64,000 nt of DNA from Mytilisepta virgata. Its lineage: Eukaryota > Mollusca > Bivalvia > Mytilida > Mytilidae. The notes below the pieces were generated by a model, which saw only the letters and a program-made list of their open reading frames with translations, ran no database searches and was not told the DNA's origin. This document shows positions 10,450 through 21,628 of the stretch, in pieces. Positions within the stretch are counted from its first letter, which is position 1. Each line of letters opens with the position of its first letter. The stretch spans positions 48,810,150-48,874,149 of the forward strand of contig CM051514.1 of NCBI GenBank assembly GCA_028015205.1, given 5' to 3'. The translations under genes were made by a program, and so were the position numbers.

Positions 10450-13290
10450 ACTTGAAGTAACGTTGGATGCGAGAATGTAATTCACCGTGTTAGAAGTAGA
10501 TAACAAGGAAAATTCATAAGAGAAATGATTTTAATCAGACTGCATAAAATCCAAAGTCAAACGTCCATTAATAACGATATCCCTATTCTCGAAAAACATC
10601 GTAATCTTGTGCCGAATAATTTAGAAAATTAAAGCAAATAATTTCAGAACATTATAAACGCTTTCAATAAAAAAAAACAAGGAAAAAGCTGAATGAAATG
10701 AGAGACATTATTCCGTCGCAAAGCTAAATCTAATTTTATAGATTTGTGTAAAAATCCGAAAAATGATTTACCCTCATTTTTAAATTTGATAAAGGATCTT
10801 AAGTACATAGCAAAGTGTATAAGATAATAAGTTATACAAAAAGATGTAGTTGGATTTTTCGTCTATATACTGATCTGATTCATGAATAAATAATTAGTCT
10901 GTTTTCAGTGCATTTTTTTTTTTATAAACTTGAGTTTTTTTACTATTCATCCCATTGTTTATCATAGACAAACAAGTACAAGTTGATAAATATATTAGTG
11001 CCTTATTATTATTCTTGCAGTGCCACTTTTCTTTTGGATGTCGCTTGTCAGATTCTCAAAAAAGATAGCCTGTACAGGCATGTTAATAAACCCATTTGAG
11101 AAATTTGCAGCAACAGAATTTATAGTTAAAAAAATATGGAGGTTTTATTTTATTTCAGTTTGATGCAAACATTTTTCCAGTTTCAGAAGAAAATTGTAGC
11201 TCCACTCATTTCGTAGCCTCTAAAATGGTTGGTATCCTAACTATATGTCCGAATGCTGGATATATGATGCGTATCGAAACTCACCTGTGAATTATGCTGG
11301 GAAGGAAGCAAATGTCGCTTCAACGCTATTCTTGTACAATACATCCCCCATACATACATATACAGTTTTACAGAGATGTGGTAAAATACATGTCATGAGG
11401 AAAGCACTTGTAGAAGAGGGCGATTTTTCAAACTGTAAGCTTGTGTACTGGAATACATGGGTGATGGACTGAGGTACCTTAACTATGGTGTCCTGCCTAT
11501 GACGGAAAGGCCAAATTGTAGACAAATGTATGTATTAGTCTGTATTTGGATTACGTTTAAATTATTGTTTTAGAGTTAACAGCTGGAAAATTACAAAATC
11601 CCATTAAAACTATAGTTAATAAACAGGAATAACAAATCTGTTGGGTTTTACACATACAGATTCTTGTGTAGTCAAGAGTGTTTGTTCATCCAGAAGGGAT
11701 GGGTTTCATTTCCATCAATCGTCATTGCCCTTACCAAACTATTAAGTTTGCCGCAAATTTGCAGAAAAGTTACTACTAATTCACCAGAACTTTGGCAAAA
11801 CATTTCTACACTTTGCCAGAAGTTTTCCACAAAAGAAATTGCGGGCTTTAACAGGAAGTTACATAATCACACATGCGCACTGTCACCTGTCAAGTAAGCA
11901 GACGAACAAATGGAAGAGGCATGTGCTGGACCACAATTTCCCGATGGTCGCTTTCATCTAAGTCAAACTAGATTCCGAATTTTACAAGGTAACAGTAGAA
12001 AATTTTAAAGGCCTAAGAATCGTGTTTCATTCCCTATCGCCTTCTTGACCTCGAAATGGAAGAAGTGTTCATGTCCAAAACCTTGCAGTAAGTTGTGTTG
12101 TAATCTTGGGGCTAAATACTGAATGTAAAGAACGTTAATTTATTTATTTATGTATAATTTTGATTTAATTACATTTTTCAAATTATTTCACGGACTTGCG
12201 AACAATTTAACGATGTTTTAACCAGAGACAGCTCTTGTGCCGCCTGTGACAAACTTGTCATGCTGGTGTCACAGCATTGAGGATTTTATTATTAGAACTA
12301 CAGACAAAATTACAATTCAAGCGATAGTCTATACCCTCCCTGCCACTGGAAGATGCAAGATGCTCCCAAAAACCCATGATTTTTTTTAAAACGATGTATG
12401 TTGTCCATAAAATGGGGGTACACAGAAATTCTGGAAAAAAAACCCGTTCAGACTATTAGACATTCCCGGATTTACTCGTATGATTTGACACTATACATTA
12501 CCGTGGATTTATTTTATTTTCAAATGATCACAACTGTCATGTTGAGCAGAGACGTCATCATGCTTTCTGAACTCTTGTTTGATTTTTGAACATTAAGCCA
12601 GTCTTGAAAACATGCTTTTAGAAAACGACTAGCTTTTATTCTAGTTCGTGAAGGTATATCTGTTTTATTTCCCACATAATGTGAATGTGTGATGCCTGGA
12701 TTGTTGAACCAAACAAAAGAGGTACGTGCTCATACAAGTCTCGCTGTGATCAGTGCTCGGCTGCATTAACACACCAAACAAATGTATGGCAGATTATATT
12801 TTGTCGATATTTTCTTTAACATTAAAATGTTTATGTTCACTTTTCAGTGTTATTTATTCCTGCTGTTTATTAAAGTATGTTTAAACACTTTACATTGTTA
12901 TTATTTATTGGATCCAAGCTCGCCATAATCTGTAGATTAGATTAGTCATTGTCAGTTCCGAAATGACTTTCCAAGTCGGGGTCGGGGCCAGGGCATGGGG
13001 ATAATTGAAGGTATCAACCCCCTACCTCATGGAATACCGAATACTTAATTTTTCATGCTGGAATGCAGCGTACCAAATTAAAATTTGACTTCCGGTTAAA
13101 ATTTAATTAGTTGACGCAGTGTTATATAAAACAGATACATTTTTAGGATCTGTATCTGTAGATTTTTTTCAGTCTTATTTTGATGGGATTCCTCTTTTCA
13201 AGTGCTTTGGTAGTAATTCAACAAATTTGACGCAACTTGTACCGTTTGCAAGATGTAAATAGTCAAATTTCTATTGTCCAAAATCAGAAC
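10450..13290. other. Gene-free stretch with no recognised features
   Basis: Several 60-80 codon open frames occur here on both strands, for example around 11.25-11.52 kb and 11.66-11.90 kb. None has a recognisable domain or signal peptide. I see no repeat boundary I can defend. Confidence 0.4.
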
Positions 13291-13404
13291 TTTTTAGCTC
13301 ACCTGCTATTGCAGGGTGAGCTATTGCTACCATGAAGCGTCCGTCGTCCGTCGTCGTCGTCCGTCGTCCGTCGTCGTCGTCCGTCGTCGTCGTCGTCGTC
13401 CGTC

Positions 13405-13429
<25 letters not shown>

Positions 13430-13436
<7 letters not shown>

Positions 13437-14270
13437 CCTCTGAAACCACTGGGCCAAATGGAACCAAACTTGGCAGGAAGCATCTATGTGAGGTCCTCTA
13501 TAAAGTGTCCTCATTTCGTCCCGATCGGACAACAAACATGGCCGCCACGGGCAATTCTTGTTTCTGATTGGCTGATATTTCAAAAATCTTCTCCTCTGAA
13601 ACCACTTGGCCAAATGGAACCAAACTTTACAGGAAGCATCTATGGGAGGTCCTTTACAAAGTTTCCTCATTTCGTCCCGATCGGACGACAAACATGGCCG
13701 CCACGGGCAGTTCTTGTTTCTGATTGGCTGATATTTCAAAAATCTTCTCCTCTGAAACCACTTGGCCAAATGGAACCAAACTTTACAGGAAGCATCTATG
13801 GGAGGTCCTTTACAAAGTTTCCTCATTTTGTCCTGATCGGACGACAAACATGGCCACCACGGGCAATTCTTGTTTCTGATTGGCTGATATTTCAAAAATC
13901 TTCTCCTCTGAAACCACTTGGCCAAATGGAACCAAACTTTACAGGAAGCATCTATGGGAGGTCCTTTACAAAGTTTCCTCATTTTGTCCTGATCGGACGA
14001 CAAACATGGCCACCACGGGCAATTCTTGTTTCTGATTGGCTGATATTTCAAAAATCTTCTCCTCTGAAATCACTTGGCCAAATGGAACCAAACTTTACGG
14101 GAAGCATCTATGGGAGGTCCTTTACAAAGTTTCTTCATTTCGTCCTGATTGGACATTAAATATGGCCACCACAGGCAATTCTTGTTTCTGATTGGCTGAT
14201 AGTTTAAAACGCTTCTCCTCTGAAACCACATGCCCAAATGAATGATGCTGGACAGGAAGTCCAGACTTTT
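13430..14270. repeat. 156-bp tandem repeat, about five copies
   Basis: The unit is centred on TCTCCTCTGAAACCACTTGG, ACCAAACTTTACAGGAAGC, CATCTATGGGAGGTCCTT and TTGTTTCTGATTGGCTGAT. The period is 156 bases (52 codons), so long frames are open on both strands (13,458-14,159 plus and 13,428-14,051 minus). They are repeat artefacts: both simply echo the unit. Copies 3 and 4 are nearly identical, and the last copies are diverged. Confidence 0.9.
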
Positions 14271-14285
14271 ACCAGACATTTCTTA

Positions 14286-14957
14286 GGCCACTGTTTTTTA
14301 ATTTGTTGGTTTACGGATCCGCCGACCCGATTTTTCCAGTTTGCAGATAAAAAATAAAAATTCAAATTTCTTCCTTTTTTTAATGCCGCCGACCCTTCAA
14401 AATTACGATTCTATGAATCATAATTGTTTTGAAAAATAAAATACGAAATTTGTGGTCAAACTTTTAAACCATTGATGTTATTTTATGTTGTTTTCCCTTT
14501 CTATCCTAGCCAAAAATCGTAGCTAATTAGACAAATATCCTCATCGGTTAATTAAAATTGCGAATCAGAACTTGTGATACGAATGTTGCGTTAGGTAACT
14601 ACTACGCAGATAATTCGTTTCGTTTAAAATTTAGCGATTCGTAAGATATTGTATCGACACGTGGTTGCTGTTGACGAAACTTATTTAAAAAACGCGAAAA
14701 GCAGCTGGTAAAAGTGTCCATAATCAAACGGGTCTCGAGAAAAGTTTGGAGCTATTTGGGTCTCTAAAGTGGGATTGCCGACCAAAAAAAGATGGGAAGG
14801 ATATTGTTGACCCGTATGTGAACCCCAACAAATGTGATTGTTGATATTTTTCGATGTTCCTAGTTTTTGACCCATTTTTTTTCTTTTTTTTTCCGACCGA
14901 CCGACCCGTTTTTTGAAAGAAAAAATCCGTAAACAAACAAAATAAAAAACTATGGCC
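14286..14957. mobile_element. PIF/Harbinger-like MITE nested in the repeat
   Basis: The left end GGCCACTGTTTTTTAATTTG is matched by the inverted right end, whose reverse complement is GGCCATAGTTTTTTATTTTG. Both continue into TTTACGGA. TTA flanks both ends (14,283-14,285 and 14,958-14,960), a 3-bp target duplication of the TWA type known for PIF/Harbinger elements. No transposase is encoded. Confidence 0.75.
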
Positions 14958-15450
14958 TTAACACTCTGTGAGCTGAAATCAGGTGAGCGATACAGGCTCA
15001 CCTGAGCCTCTAGTTTATTTTAAACCCCATATTGACAGACTTTTTACCTGCGTCGCCGAAGGCGAAAGCAGGTCTAGCAGCTGCTCCACCCCGTTCGTTC
15101 GTCCACAACACACAGGGGTTACCTACTTTATGTAATCTGAAACTCAAAAAGACTTTTCATTCTTCATCATTGAAACTTGGTACACTGACTGGATATATAT
15201 CGAAAATGTGCAACTCCAATTTTGAACAGATATTTAATATTCGTTTGGAAACTAGGGGCCCAAAGGTGTTGAAAATGGTTTACCACAGTATGTGTAATGA
15301 TCAGTACTTGTAAACAAAAGGTAGCGCATTTTACCATTTTTATGTGCAGCAAATTACTGTGTAAAGCTCAAAATTTGTCCACATTCAAATTTAATACCAC
15401 TTGTTCCAATATCACTGGTTGACATGCTGCGCTTAGTATAGCCTGTTATT

Positions 15451-15680
15451 AGCTCACCTGACCCGAAGGGTCATGTGAGCTTTTGTCATCACGAAGTGTC
15501 CGTCGTCGTCATCCGTTAATTTTTCACATTTTCATCTTCTCTGAAACCAATGGACCAAACTTAACAGTGATTGTCCTTGGGTGGCCCCCTTTCAGAGTTG
15601 TGGCCAACAACCCCAACCTCCAACCACCCGTTGCTAAAAATAGAAACTTCTGCAAAAAATTGTTTAAAAATCTTTAAAAA
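15451..15680. repeat. AGCTCACCTG bivalve repeat, 3'-truncated copy
   Basis: It starts AGCTCACCTGACCCGAAGGG and then CATCACGAAGTGTCCGTCG with TTTTCATCTTCTCTGAAACC. These match the opening of the 13,296 element. No closing GAGCCTC end is found. Confidence 0.65.
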
Positions 15681-15924
15681 AGAAATCCAAAAATTCACTG
15701 TTTCACATTCAAAAAGTCAGATATTGCATGTACTTGATTTCTTCTGAGTGTCTGTCTCCTACTTTTGAGTTTGATCAAGATTTTATCAACTAATTATAGA
15801 AAAAGTGAGGCATGCACTTTTTCATCGTATTCATACTGAATTAATATGAATACATACATGTACAGGTACTTAATTTGTAGTTCAAAGAGATTATCACAGT
15901 ACAGAAAGCGTGAGTTAGTCCGAA

Positions 15925-16030
15925 ATGGCGGGCGAAAGACATTTGCGCAAATTTACCTGAGTGGCTATAGGACATTTGCGCAAACGAAAAAAGGCTTACC
16001 TGTTGAAGTTTAGGGGACATTTGCGCAAAT
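15925..16030. repeat. Three GACATTTGCGCAAA motifs in about 100 bp
   Basis: GACATTTGCGCAAA occurs at about 15,938, 15,971 and 16,016, with spacings of 33 and 45 bases. Each ends in the palindrome TTTGCGCAAA. No coding frame. It could be a repeat remnant or a site cluster; the sequence alone does not decide. Confidence 0.5.
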
Positions 16031-16749
16031 AAAAATTATAGTATCTTGGTATATCTGACAGGATAAAGACAGACATAATTATAATTTCAGTACTAGTGAG
16101 TATGATGAGGCTATACATTCACACCGCCGTTACCTTGGGGAAAAGTTTTTTATAGAATGATAGACTTTTAATTATTCAATTAATTTGTTCACAACAGTAT
16201 TATGTGAATCATTTCCATTTGAAAATATGACATTTGCATAAAGTTAAACTTCCTTTCTATAAAAGATAGCCATTTACTATTTGTTGTTTTAGGCCTGTTT
16301 CGACTGAATTGCTTCTGTTTTGGAAACAAAAATAAGTTCTTGATATTTTAGTTTTTTTACCGGTAATTTAAAATAGTTCTTTCAATTTAGTTGGATCGAC
16401 AAATAAATAAGTAAAGATATAAGTACCAGACTTCAATGTGTATTCAAAAAGGACGCCAATAAAATCCGACAAAACCGAAAAGAAGCTCAACAATATCAAC
16501 CAGCGGAACAACTGGAAAACAACTTTCACATTCCTGACTTGGTACAGGCATTTTGCGAACAAAATGGTGGTCTAAGCCAGGTCTTGTGGCGCTTAAACCT
16601 CCCACTTGCATTACAGTCGTGTATATCTTCGTCCTATTGACAAAAAGAGGGGAATTATAAACAGAATAAATATGGTCAAGGCGGGAAAGTCCAGAAGTAA
16701 AATATTTGTCCGAATCTATAGCTCAAAGCCATCCTATATGATTTGCAAA

Positions 16750-16985
16750 CTTTAAATGAATATAGGTTTATGAAGTCTGTATATCTACTGATGAATTTCT
16801 ATAGAAAAAGGAAGACACATTCTATCTGAAAACCTTAACTCCTTAAATTCTTGCTCATGTATGAATCAATGACGTTTTACAAATTCAAATAACAGCTGCA
16901 AGCTCTTGCATATTGTACGACTTGAAATATATACCCCGGAAGCGGATAAAGTTGGTATATTACAGCAAAGGCGGTGAAATTGTAT
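16750..16985 (-). pseudogene. Degenerate coding fragment Y (related to 18.8 kb)
   Basis: The minus-strand translation contains RTICKSLQLLFEF and, after stops, DRMCLPFSIEIHQ. The region at 18,780-18,970 gives HTIFRSLEMLFRLFK and QRMSLPFLQEVHQ in the same order. The similarity shows a common coding ancestor. Stop codons interrupt both copies. Family not recognised; a dispersed mobile-element gene or a decayed local duplicate are both possible. Confidence 0.4.
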
Positions 16986-17804
16986 AATTTTGAAACTAAA
17001 ATCTACATTTCTAATTAACTCTAGTACTAGTCTTATTCGAGATATGCGTTTAAAATGAGGAAGAGCAAACTGATATTTCATGTGATTAGAAAAAAATACA
17101 TCTTGTTTACCTTTTTTTAATGACCCTCAGAAAGAGAAACGGGTATCACTGCAAAATGGACGTCATAGAAAGATCATTAAGTTTATCTTTGTACACTTAT
17201 TCAATGTCATTTCATTTAAATCTAGTAATATTTAGAAATATTGCAGTCATCACTTGAATAAATTGAACCTTAATAGATCAAATGCATATTATATGGTTTT
17301 TTTAAGAAAAAATAAGTACTTGTATCTGTGTTCATGAAAAATCATGAAATCCACAAAAAACGTTGTATAATATGAATTTAATGATAGATAAAATATGTAA
17401 TTTTAGCGTTAAAATTGTTTTGTCAATCGACTAAAATTGAATTAACAGTACTCCTTCACCATTCCGATACCAGTATGACAAGCAGGATGCAATACCTATA
17501 CTGTAAATTCAGAAATTAATGTCAGCATTCATTATTGTAAATCACAAACGAAACCACTTCTAATGTATACCAGTTTAACTAAATGTGATTTCTACTCATG
17601 TTATAATAAAACAATTAAATTTTAGTTTGGTTATAAAGGGTTTTTGATTGGCTGAAAAAATCAGTTTATACTTCAATAAACCCAATTTTAAGTGTAAGAG
17701 GCCCCACATGGATAAACTTAATTTTGTTTCATTCATTTGTTGCTAATAAACTGTTTTGAACTAATTTTTCATAGAAAAAAATGTTTTTGAAATTTCAATT
17801 TTAG

Positions 17805-18067
17805 AAACTCGTCCTGAATTGACAACACAATCAACTGCTCTGGGATTCGGAGCTGCATGTGCTATTTGTAAAGATAATTGCGACTGTCCATGTGTAAGAC
17901 GAATCTGCGAGGACAAACGTTGTTGTGGTATGGCAGGATTTATCCCTGGGTCAGGGAGTATATCGACAACGGTTCCTCCAGTAGACAACAAGCTGAAATC
18001 CAAAAGTACACGTTTTGGTATGAGAATACAAATTGAAAATGGAATGATGACTATCTACATTTTATGA
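17805..18067 (+). CDS. Cysteine-rich terminal exon of an unidentified gene
   Basis: A TTTCAATTTTAG acceptor at 17,793-17,804 is followed by a phase-1 open frame to TGA at 18,065-18,067, with AATAAA about 45 bases beyond. The frame encodes about 87 residues. A Thr/Ser-rich lead (TRPELTTQSTALGFGAA) is followed by a compact block of eight cysteines, C-x2-C-x3-C-x-C-x-C-x4-C-x5-CC, seen as CAICKDNCDCPC and then ICEDKRCC. A Gly/Ser/Pro linker and a hydrophobic tail (GMRIQIENGMM) end it. The cysteine spacing does not match the mytilin or myticin patterns as I know them. No ATG or signal-peptide exon was identified upstream, so the gene is partial here. Exon border, frame and polyA signal are visible; that it is expressed is inferred. 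Confidence 0.5.
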
Positions 18068-18364
18068 AAAGCGACGATGATTCGTTCTTATTCGAACTGA
18101 AACAAACAAAATAAATGATTTTATTATAATCTGTGATAATCAATTATAATTCCTTGTTGCTTCTTTCAAGGGTCAAAAAGTCGTAATTCCATAATAAAGA
18201 AAAAAACTTGTAAGAAGATTCCGGATACCTCTTTCATTCAGGGTTCAAAAGTCTTCAGTTGACAATAATAACTCATAACTCGTGAATCTAACAAACACAC
18301 ATTGTCAATGTGGCCACAATGGGAATGCAACATTCAAAACTGTGCAAACCCACAAAAAACTACA

Positions 18365-18560
18365 GGATAAATTCGCGAGGTGAAAATTTCGCGATTTGAC
18401 TCCAGAAAGTTATTTCGCGAAATGATAAATTCGCGTTATGAACCACTGTGGACATATTTTCCGTTAGTTTTATAATAAAAATCGTTACGAACACTTATTC
18501 GCGAGAACGATGAATTCGCGTTGACAGTCATTCGCGAAAAATCGCGAAAATAAAGTTTTT
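18365..18560. repeat. TTCGCG-rich interspersed repeat
   Basis: TAAATTCGCGAGGTGAAAAT, ATTTCGCGAAATGATAAATT, TTATTCGCGAGAACG and CATTCGCGAAAAATCGCG crowd into 200 bases of otherwise CpG-poor DNA. The repeated AATTCGCG/CGCGAATT phrasing marks a repeat tail; no gene. Confidence 0.5.
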
Positions 18561-18779
18561 GCGAATATATCATGATTTACAGTAAATAAACAATCAAGAG
18601 CAGCAAAACAGTCATCAAAAGGAATACGCACTCCAATTAAAGAACCAAACCAATAGCATAACACGTTCAATGCTTTTGTTTGCACTCTGTAAGCTTGAAT
18701 TGAAAGAAAATATACTAGCAAAAGCAAGCAGATATGTACACAACATCATTAATAAGATCAACAACTCAAAAACATTCTG

Positions 18780-18970
18780 CAATATTTGAGAAGCTGATTT
18801 TGAATATTTATATATTAGGTCTTGATGCCTTCTGATGAACTTCTTGAAGAAAAGGAAGAGACATTCTTTGGCAAACCCTGGCTCATTTCCACACTGTTGA
18901 CATTTTAAACAGTCTGAATAGCATCTCCAAGCTCCTAAATATCGTATGAAGTGAAAAATATAAATTCTAA
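18780..18970 (-). pseudogene. Degenerate coding fragment X (related to 16.8 kb)
   Basis: The minus strand gives HTIFRSLEMLFRLFK, then after a stop QRMSLPFLQEVHQKASRPN. Fragment Y shows the same two blocks at similar spacing. In-frame stops make both non-functional in this reading. A 119-codon frame in another phase overlaps X but shares nothing with Y and is probably a shadow. Family not recognised. Confidence 0.4.
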
Positions 18971-19894
18971 ACACTGGTGAAATTGGTTTATTGCTTTCAA
19001 TAAGTGAAAGAAAAAACTTAAGTGATCCCTGGAGTATAATTCGAGGTATATTTCTCCAAACGAAATGATGCAGAGGAAGCTGTATCTGTAGTTTCTGAAA
19101 GACAATCCAGTTTTGTATGCGAAAAAGTAACTAGAAACATCACTTAAAGTACAGAAGTGGCCAAATTAACATTTTTTGCAACAAAACTTCTGCATTCAAC
19201 GATTTATGTATATCTGTTAGTTGATGGATTTTGGACTGTCCATGTATTGAAAATTTTTATTCAGTTATTACATATTATTATTCCTGCAAAAGTGTTCCAC
19301 TACCTCACTTCGCAAATTAAATAATTGTTCTCTAATTTTAAGAATAAACCTAAATGCTTCGTTTTATTCACTTATTCGTTAAAATGATAAAAATCTACGA
19401 ATTGATCTCGTGTTGATGCAGTGATTCGGAACTGCCAAGTGTATATCAGGATTTTAAACTTGTCTTGCATTGCAAGATCTTTTTGGCAACACACATATTT
19501 AGGTGAAATTAATCCTAGATAATTAAGTATTTGAAAAAGTACATTCCAATATTTCTTCGCTTTAAACTCGAATATGTCAAAATTCAACAAAGCCGCAATC
19601 GCGTTTCTCATTACGCCCCTAAAGTAGTTCAAGCATGTATATCTAAATTCTTTACAATTGACAGCTGAAGAAAGGAAATGTGGTGATTTTTAATGTAAAT
19701 AAAATGTACTATTCCGTGATGATAATAAATGGTACGATTTCAGCATGTTTGATATGGTACAAGGGTTGTTAGCAGTAAGTGACCCGGAACCACCAATAAT
19801 TCGGATATGGGTAATCAACTGTAGTTGCAACTAGATTTCCGTGTTACTTGAAAAAGGTAAACAAAAAATATTCAGCTGTTCTAAATTCTGTGAT

Positions 19895-20418
19895 CCTAAT
19901 AATCACTGTCGTGTACCCGATAAGGAGTGGTCACTCCAAGATGGCGGATGCTCCAATTGAAAAAGGGTAAGCCTCTCGTTCAACAGACCATTCTCCTCAT
20001 TCTATCACACTTATGTGACAAACATTAGATTCCCGTAACAAGAAAATGATATTTCTAACATCTCGCTAATACAGACTGGTATATGGTTGACTTTATTTAA
20101 TACAAATACTGTTTAAAGACGTGACCTACATCTATTAGTACCAATGTTGAATATAAATGCATTTTTTTCGCCATTTTACAGTTTTGAATTAAGTAAAGCC
20201 ATCAAACGACACCTCTTGGAGGTGGCAAGTGAAACATTGCATTTTTGTTGCTTTACAGTCGTGCATTTCTTTACAAACAAGCCCAAAAGGTTTGTTTACG
20301 TTCAGGAGTGGACTCGATATGTTTCGATTTAAAATGTTCAGGAGTGGACACATATGATGACGCTTTCTTGTTCAGGAGTGGTCAAATTCGGATAAGGAGG
20401 AGTCCAAGTGAAAGAACA
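19895..20418 (+). repeat. Left arm of a ~520-bp inverted duplication
   Basis: This arm and 22,172-22,690 are imperfect reverse complements from TCACTGTCGTGTACCCGATA through the GTTCAGGAGTGGAC repeats to GGATAAGGAGGAGTCC. The arms hold a promoter-like lead, a first exon, an intron and a second exon (listed separately). The interval between them contains a retroelement 3' end and a LINE fragment. Confidence 0.8.
19941..20332 (+). CDS. Two-exon gene fragment, left copy (MADAPIEKG...)
   Basis: Exon 1 (19,941-19,966) encodes MADAPIEKG up to a GTAAGC donor in phase 2. Exon 2 (20,182-20,332) follows a CGCCATTTTACAG acceptor and continues FELSKAIKRHLLEVASE, then KPKRFVYVQEWTRYVSI and TAA. The inverted right copy keeps the same start, donor, acceptor and frame, differing by a whole-codon indel (FDELSK against FELSK), so the exon model has comparative support. 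The total is about 58 residues. The original gene may have continued: the duplication ends soon after, and the current stop may be a truncation. No domain recognised. GGAGTGG motifs recur before exon 1 and across exon 2. Confidence 0.4.
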
Positions 20419-20424
20419 GAAGAT

Positions 20425-20695
20425 ACCGACGTAACAGAAGAGAGGCAATAAAATCGCAATGTCAAAAGAACGGCAAGACCACATGCAAAAAAAAGGAAAC
20501 CAATACAAACATGGAAACAGACAGGATAACAACACTTAAAACTAGAGCCTAGACAATAGGACCTCTCATAAAAACTGAGAGTGACATCAGGAGCTCCGGG
20601 AGGGTAAGTATGTCCTGCTCCGCATGCGGCATCCATCGTATTGCCCATAAATTGGTCAAAGTCGGTGGCAAGACGAAACTGGTCGGAAATCTATA
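20425..20695 (-). repeat. Retroelement 3'-end remnant (GAGCACCTGATGTCAC family)
   Basis: The minus strand reads GGCAATACGATGGATGCCGC, CCGGAGCTCCTGATGTCAC and TCAGTTTTTATGAGAGGTCC. This matches the untranslated 3' part of the complete insertion at 27,421-27,868 and the copy at 46,250-46,545. It lies against the left arm of the inverted duplication. No coding end is retained. Confidence 0.65.
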
Positions 20696-20699
20696 AATG

Positions 20700-21480
20700 T
20701 TCTCATTTCATTAATCCTCGAAAATTTCTCATGCTGTTAATACTTTATACCCTGTCCTTCTAAATCATAATGATGAACTTTAATTTGGTAGTTGTTTTGA
20801 CCTTCATTCCTAAAATCATCAACAAGTACATGGACTAGTCTGATTGGAATATAGATCCTCTGTCAGACAAGACCATTCGCATGAGGGATTCTCGAAGATT
20901 TATAGGATTTATTGATATCTGAATTGTAATCGGATTGGGCATGGACTATTTTGTTTTCTGGAGGGCGGTTTTTTTTTACCTCGTCAGAATTTTTCCCGTG
21001 TATATGTGCACTGGACCTTTATTTTTAAAACTCATTTTAGTCCTTTTTAAATTCATTTTGGTCATATTAACTTTTGAATGGACAAAAGCTACATCATTTT
21101 TTTCTTGTTGAAACTAAACTAGATTACTTTTTTTATTCCAATAAAGATTTGGACAAGATTTTATTTTAAAATATATAGCCATAAATGTAATGTAAGCCAG
21201 TATGACTGTTTATTTACAGATCTTTGCACACGCCAGAGCACCTAAATCACTAACTTTTGATTTTAGATATTCCAAATTAAAGCCAAATCTATTTTTCCAC
21301 ATTGTTAATTACTTCATCATAAGGATTTAGAGTGGCAGGGTATAAAGTATTTACTGCATCAGAACATTTTGAGGATGAGGTCCACATTGGCCAATTTAAC
21401 TTCTCGAATAATTCATTATTGATCAATGTATGTATTTATGTTTATTTCGTATTGTTAATGTATTGCTTAACCCGTCAGGG
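20700..21480. other. Gene-free stretch inside the inverted duplication
   Basis: No coding sequence or repeat boundary was recognised between the retroelement remnant and the LINE fragment. Confidence 0.4.
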
Positions 21481-21628
21481 TTTGTGTTTTGCAATAAAGT
21501 TCTTTATTAATTTATTCAATAATAAATGCACATTTATACCCTTACGGGTTGAAGGCAAACATATAAAACAAATTTAGAAACAGTGACATAATATACAATG
21601 TATCAAGAAAAATATTGTCGGTGGTGAA

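Larger units (their letters stand above)
13296..15013. repeat. AGCTCACCTG...GAGCCTC bivalve repeat with nested insert
   Basis: It opens AGCTCACCTGCTATTGCAGG and then a GTCGTCC-type trinucleotide run (13,338-13,412). It closes CAGGTGAGCGATACAGGCTC and ACCTGAGCCTCTAG. Inside are a 156-bp tandem array and a 672-bp inserted MITE, both listed separately. Same family as 3,699-4,731 and 15,451-15,680. Confidence 0.75.

Noticed and set aside
11245..11525. Overlapping plus and minus frames of 75-77 codons
   Set aside because: Fully antisense to each other, with no recognisable motif and no splice context; likely chance.
13428..14159. Overlapping long open frames on both strands
   Set aside because: They are generated by a 156-bp tandem repeat whose period is a multiple of three; no domain and equal openness on both strands.
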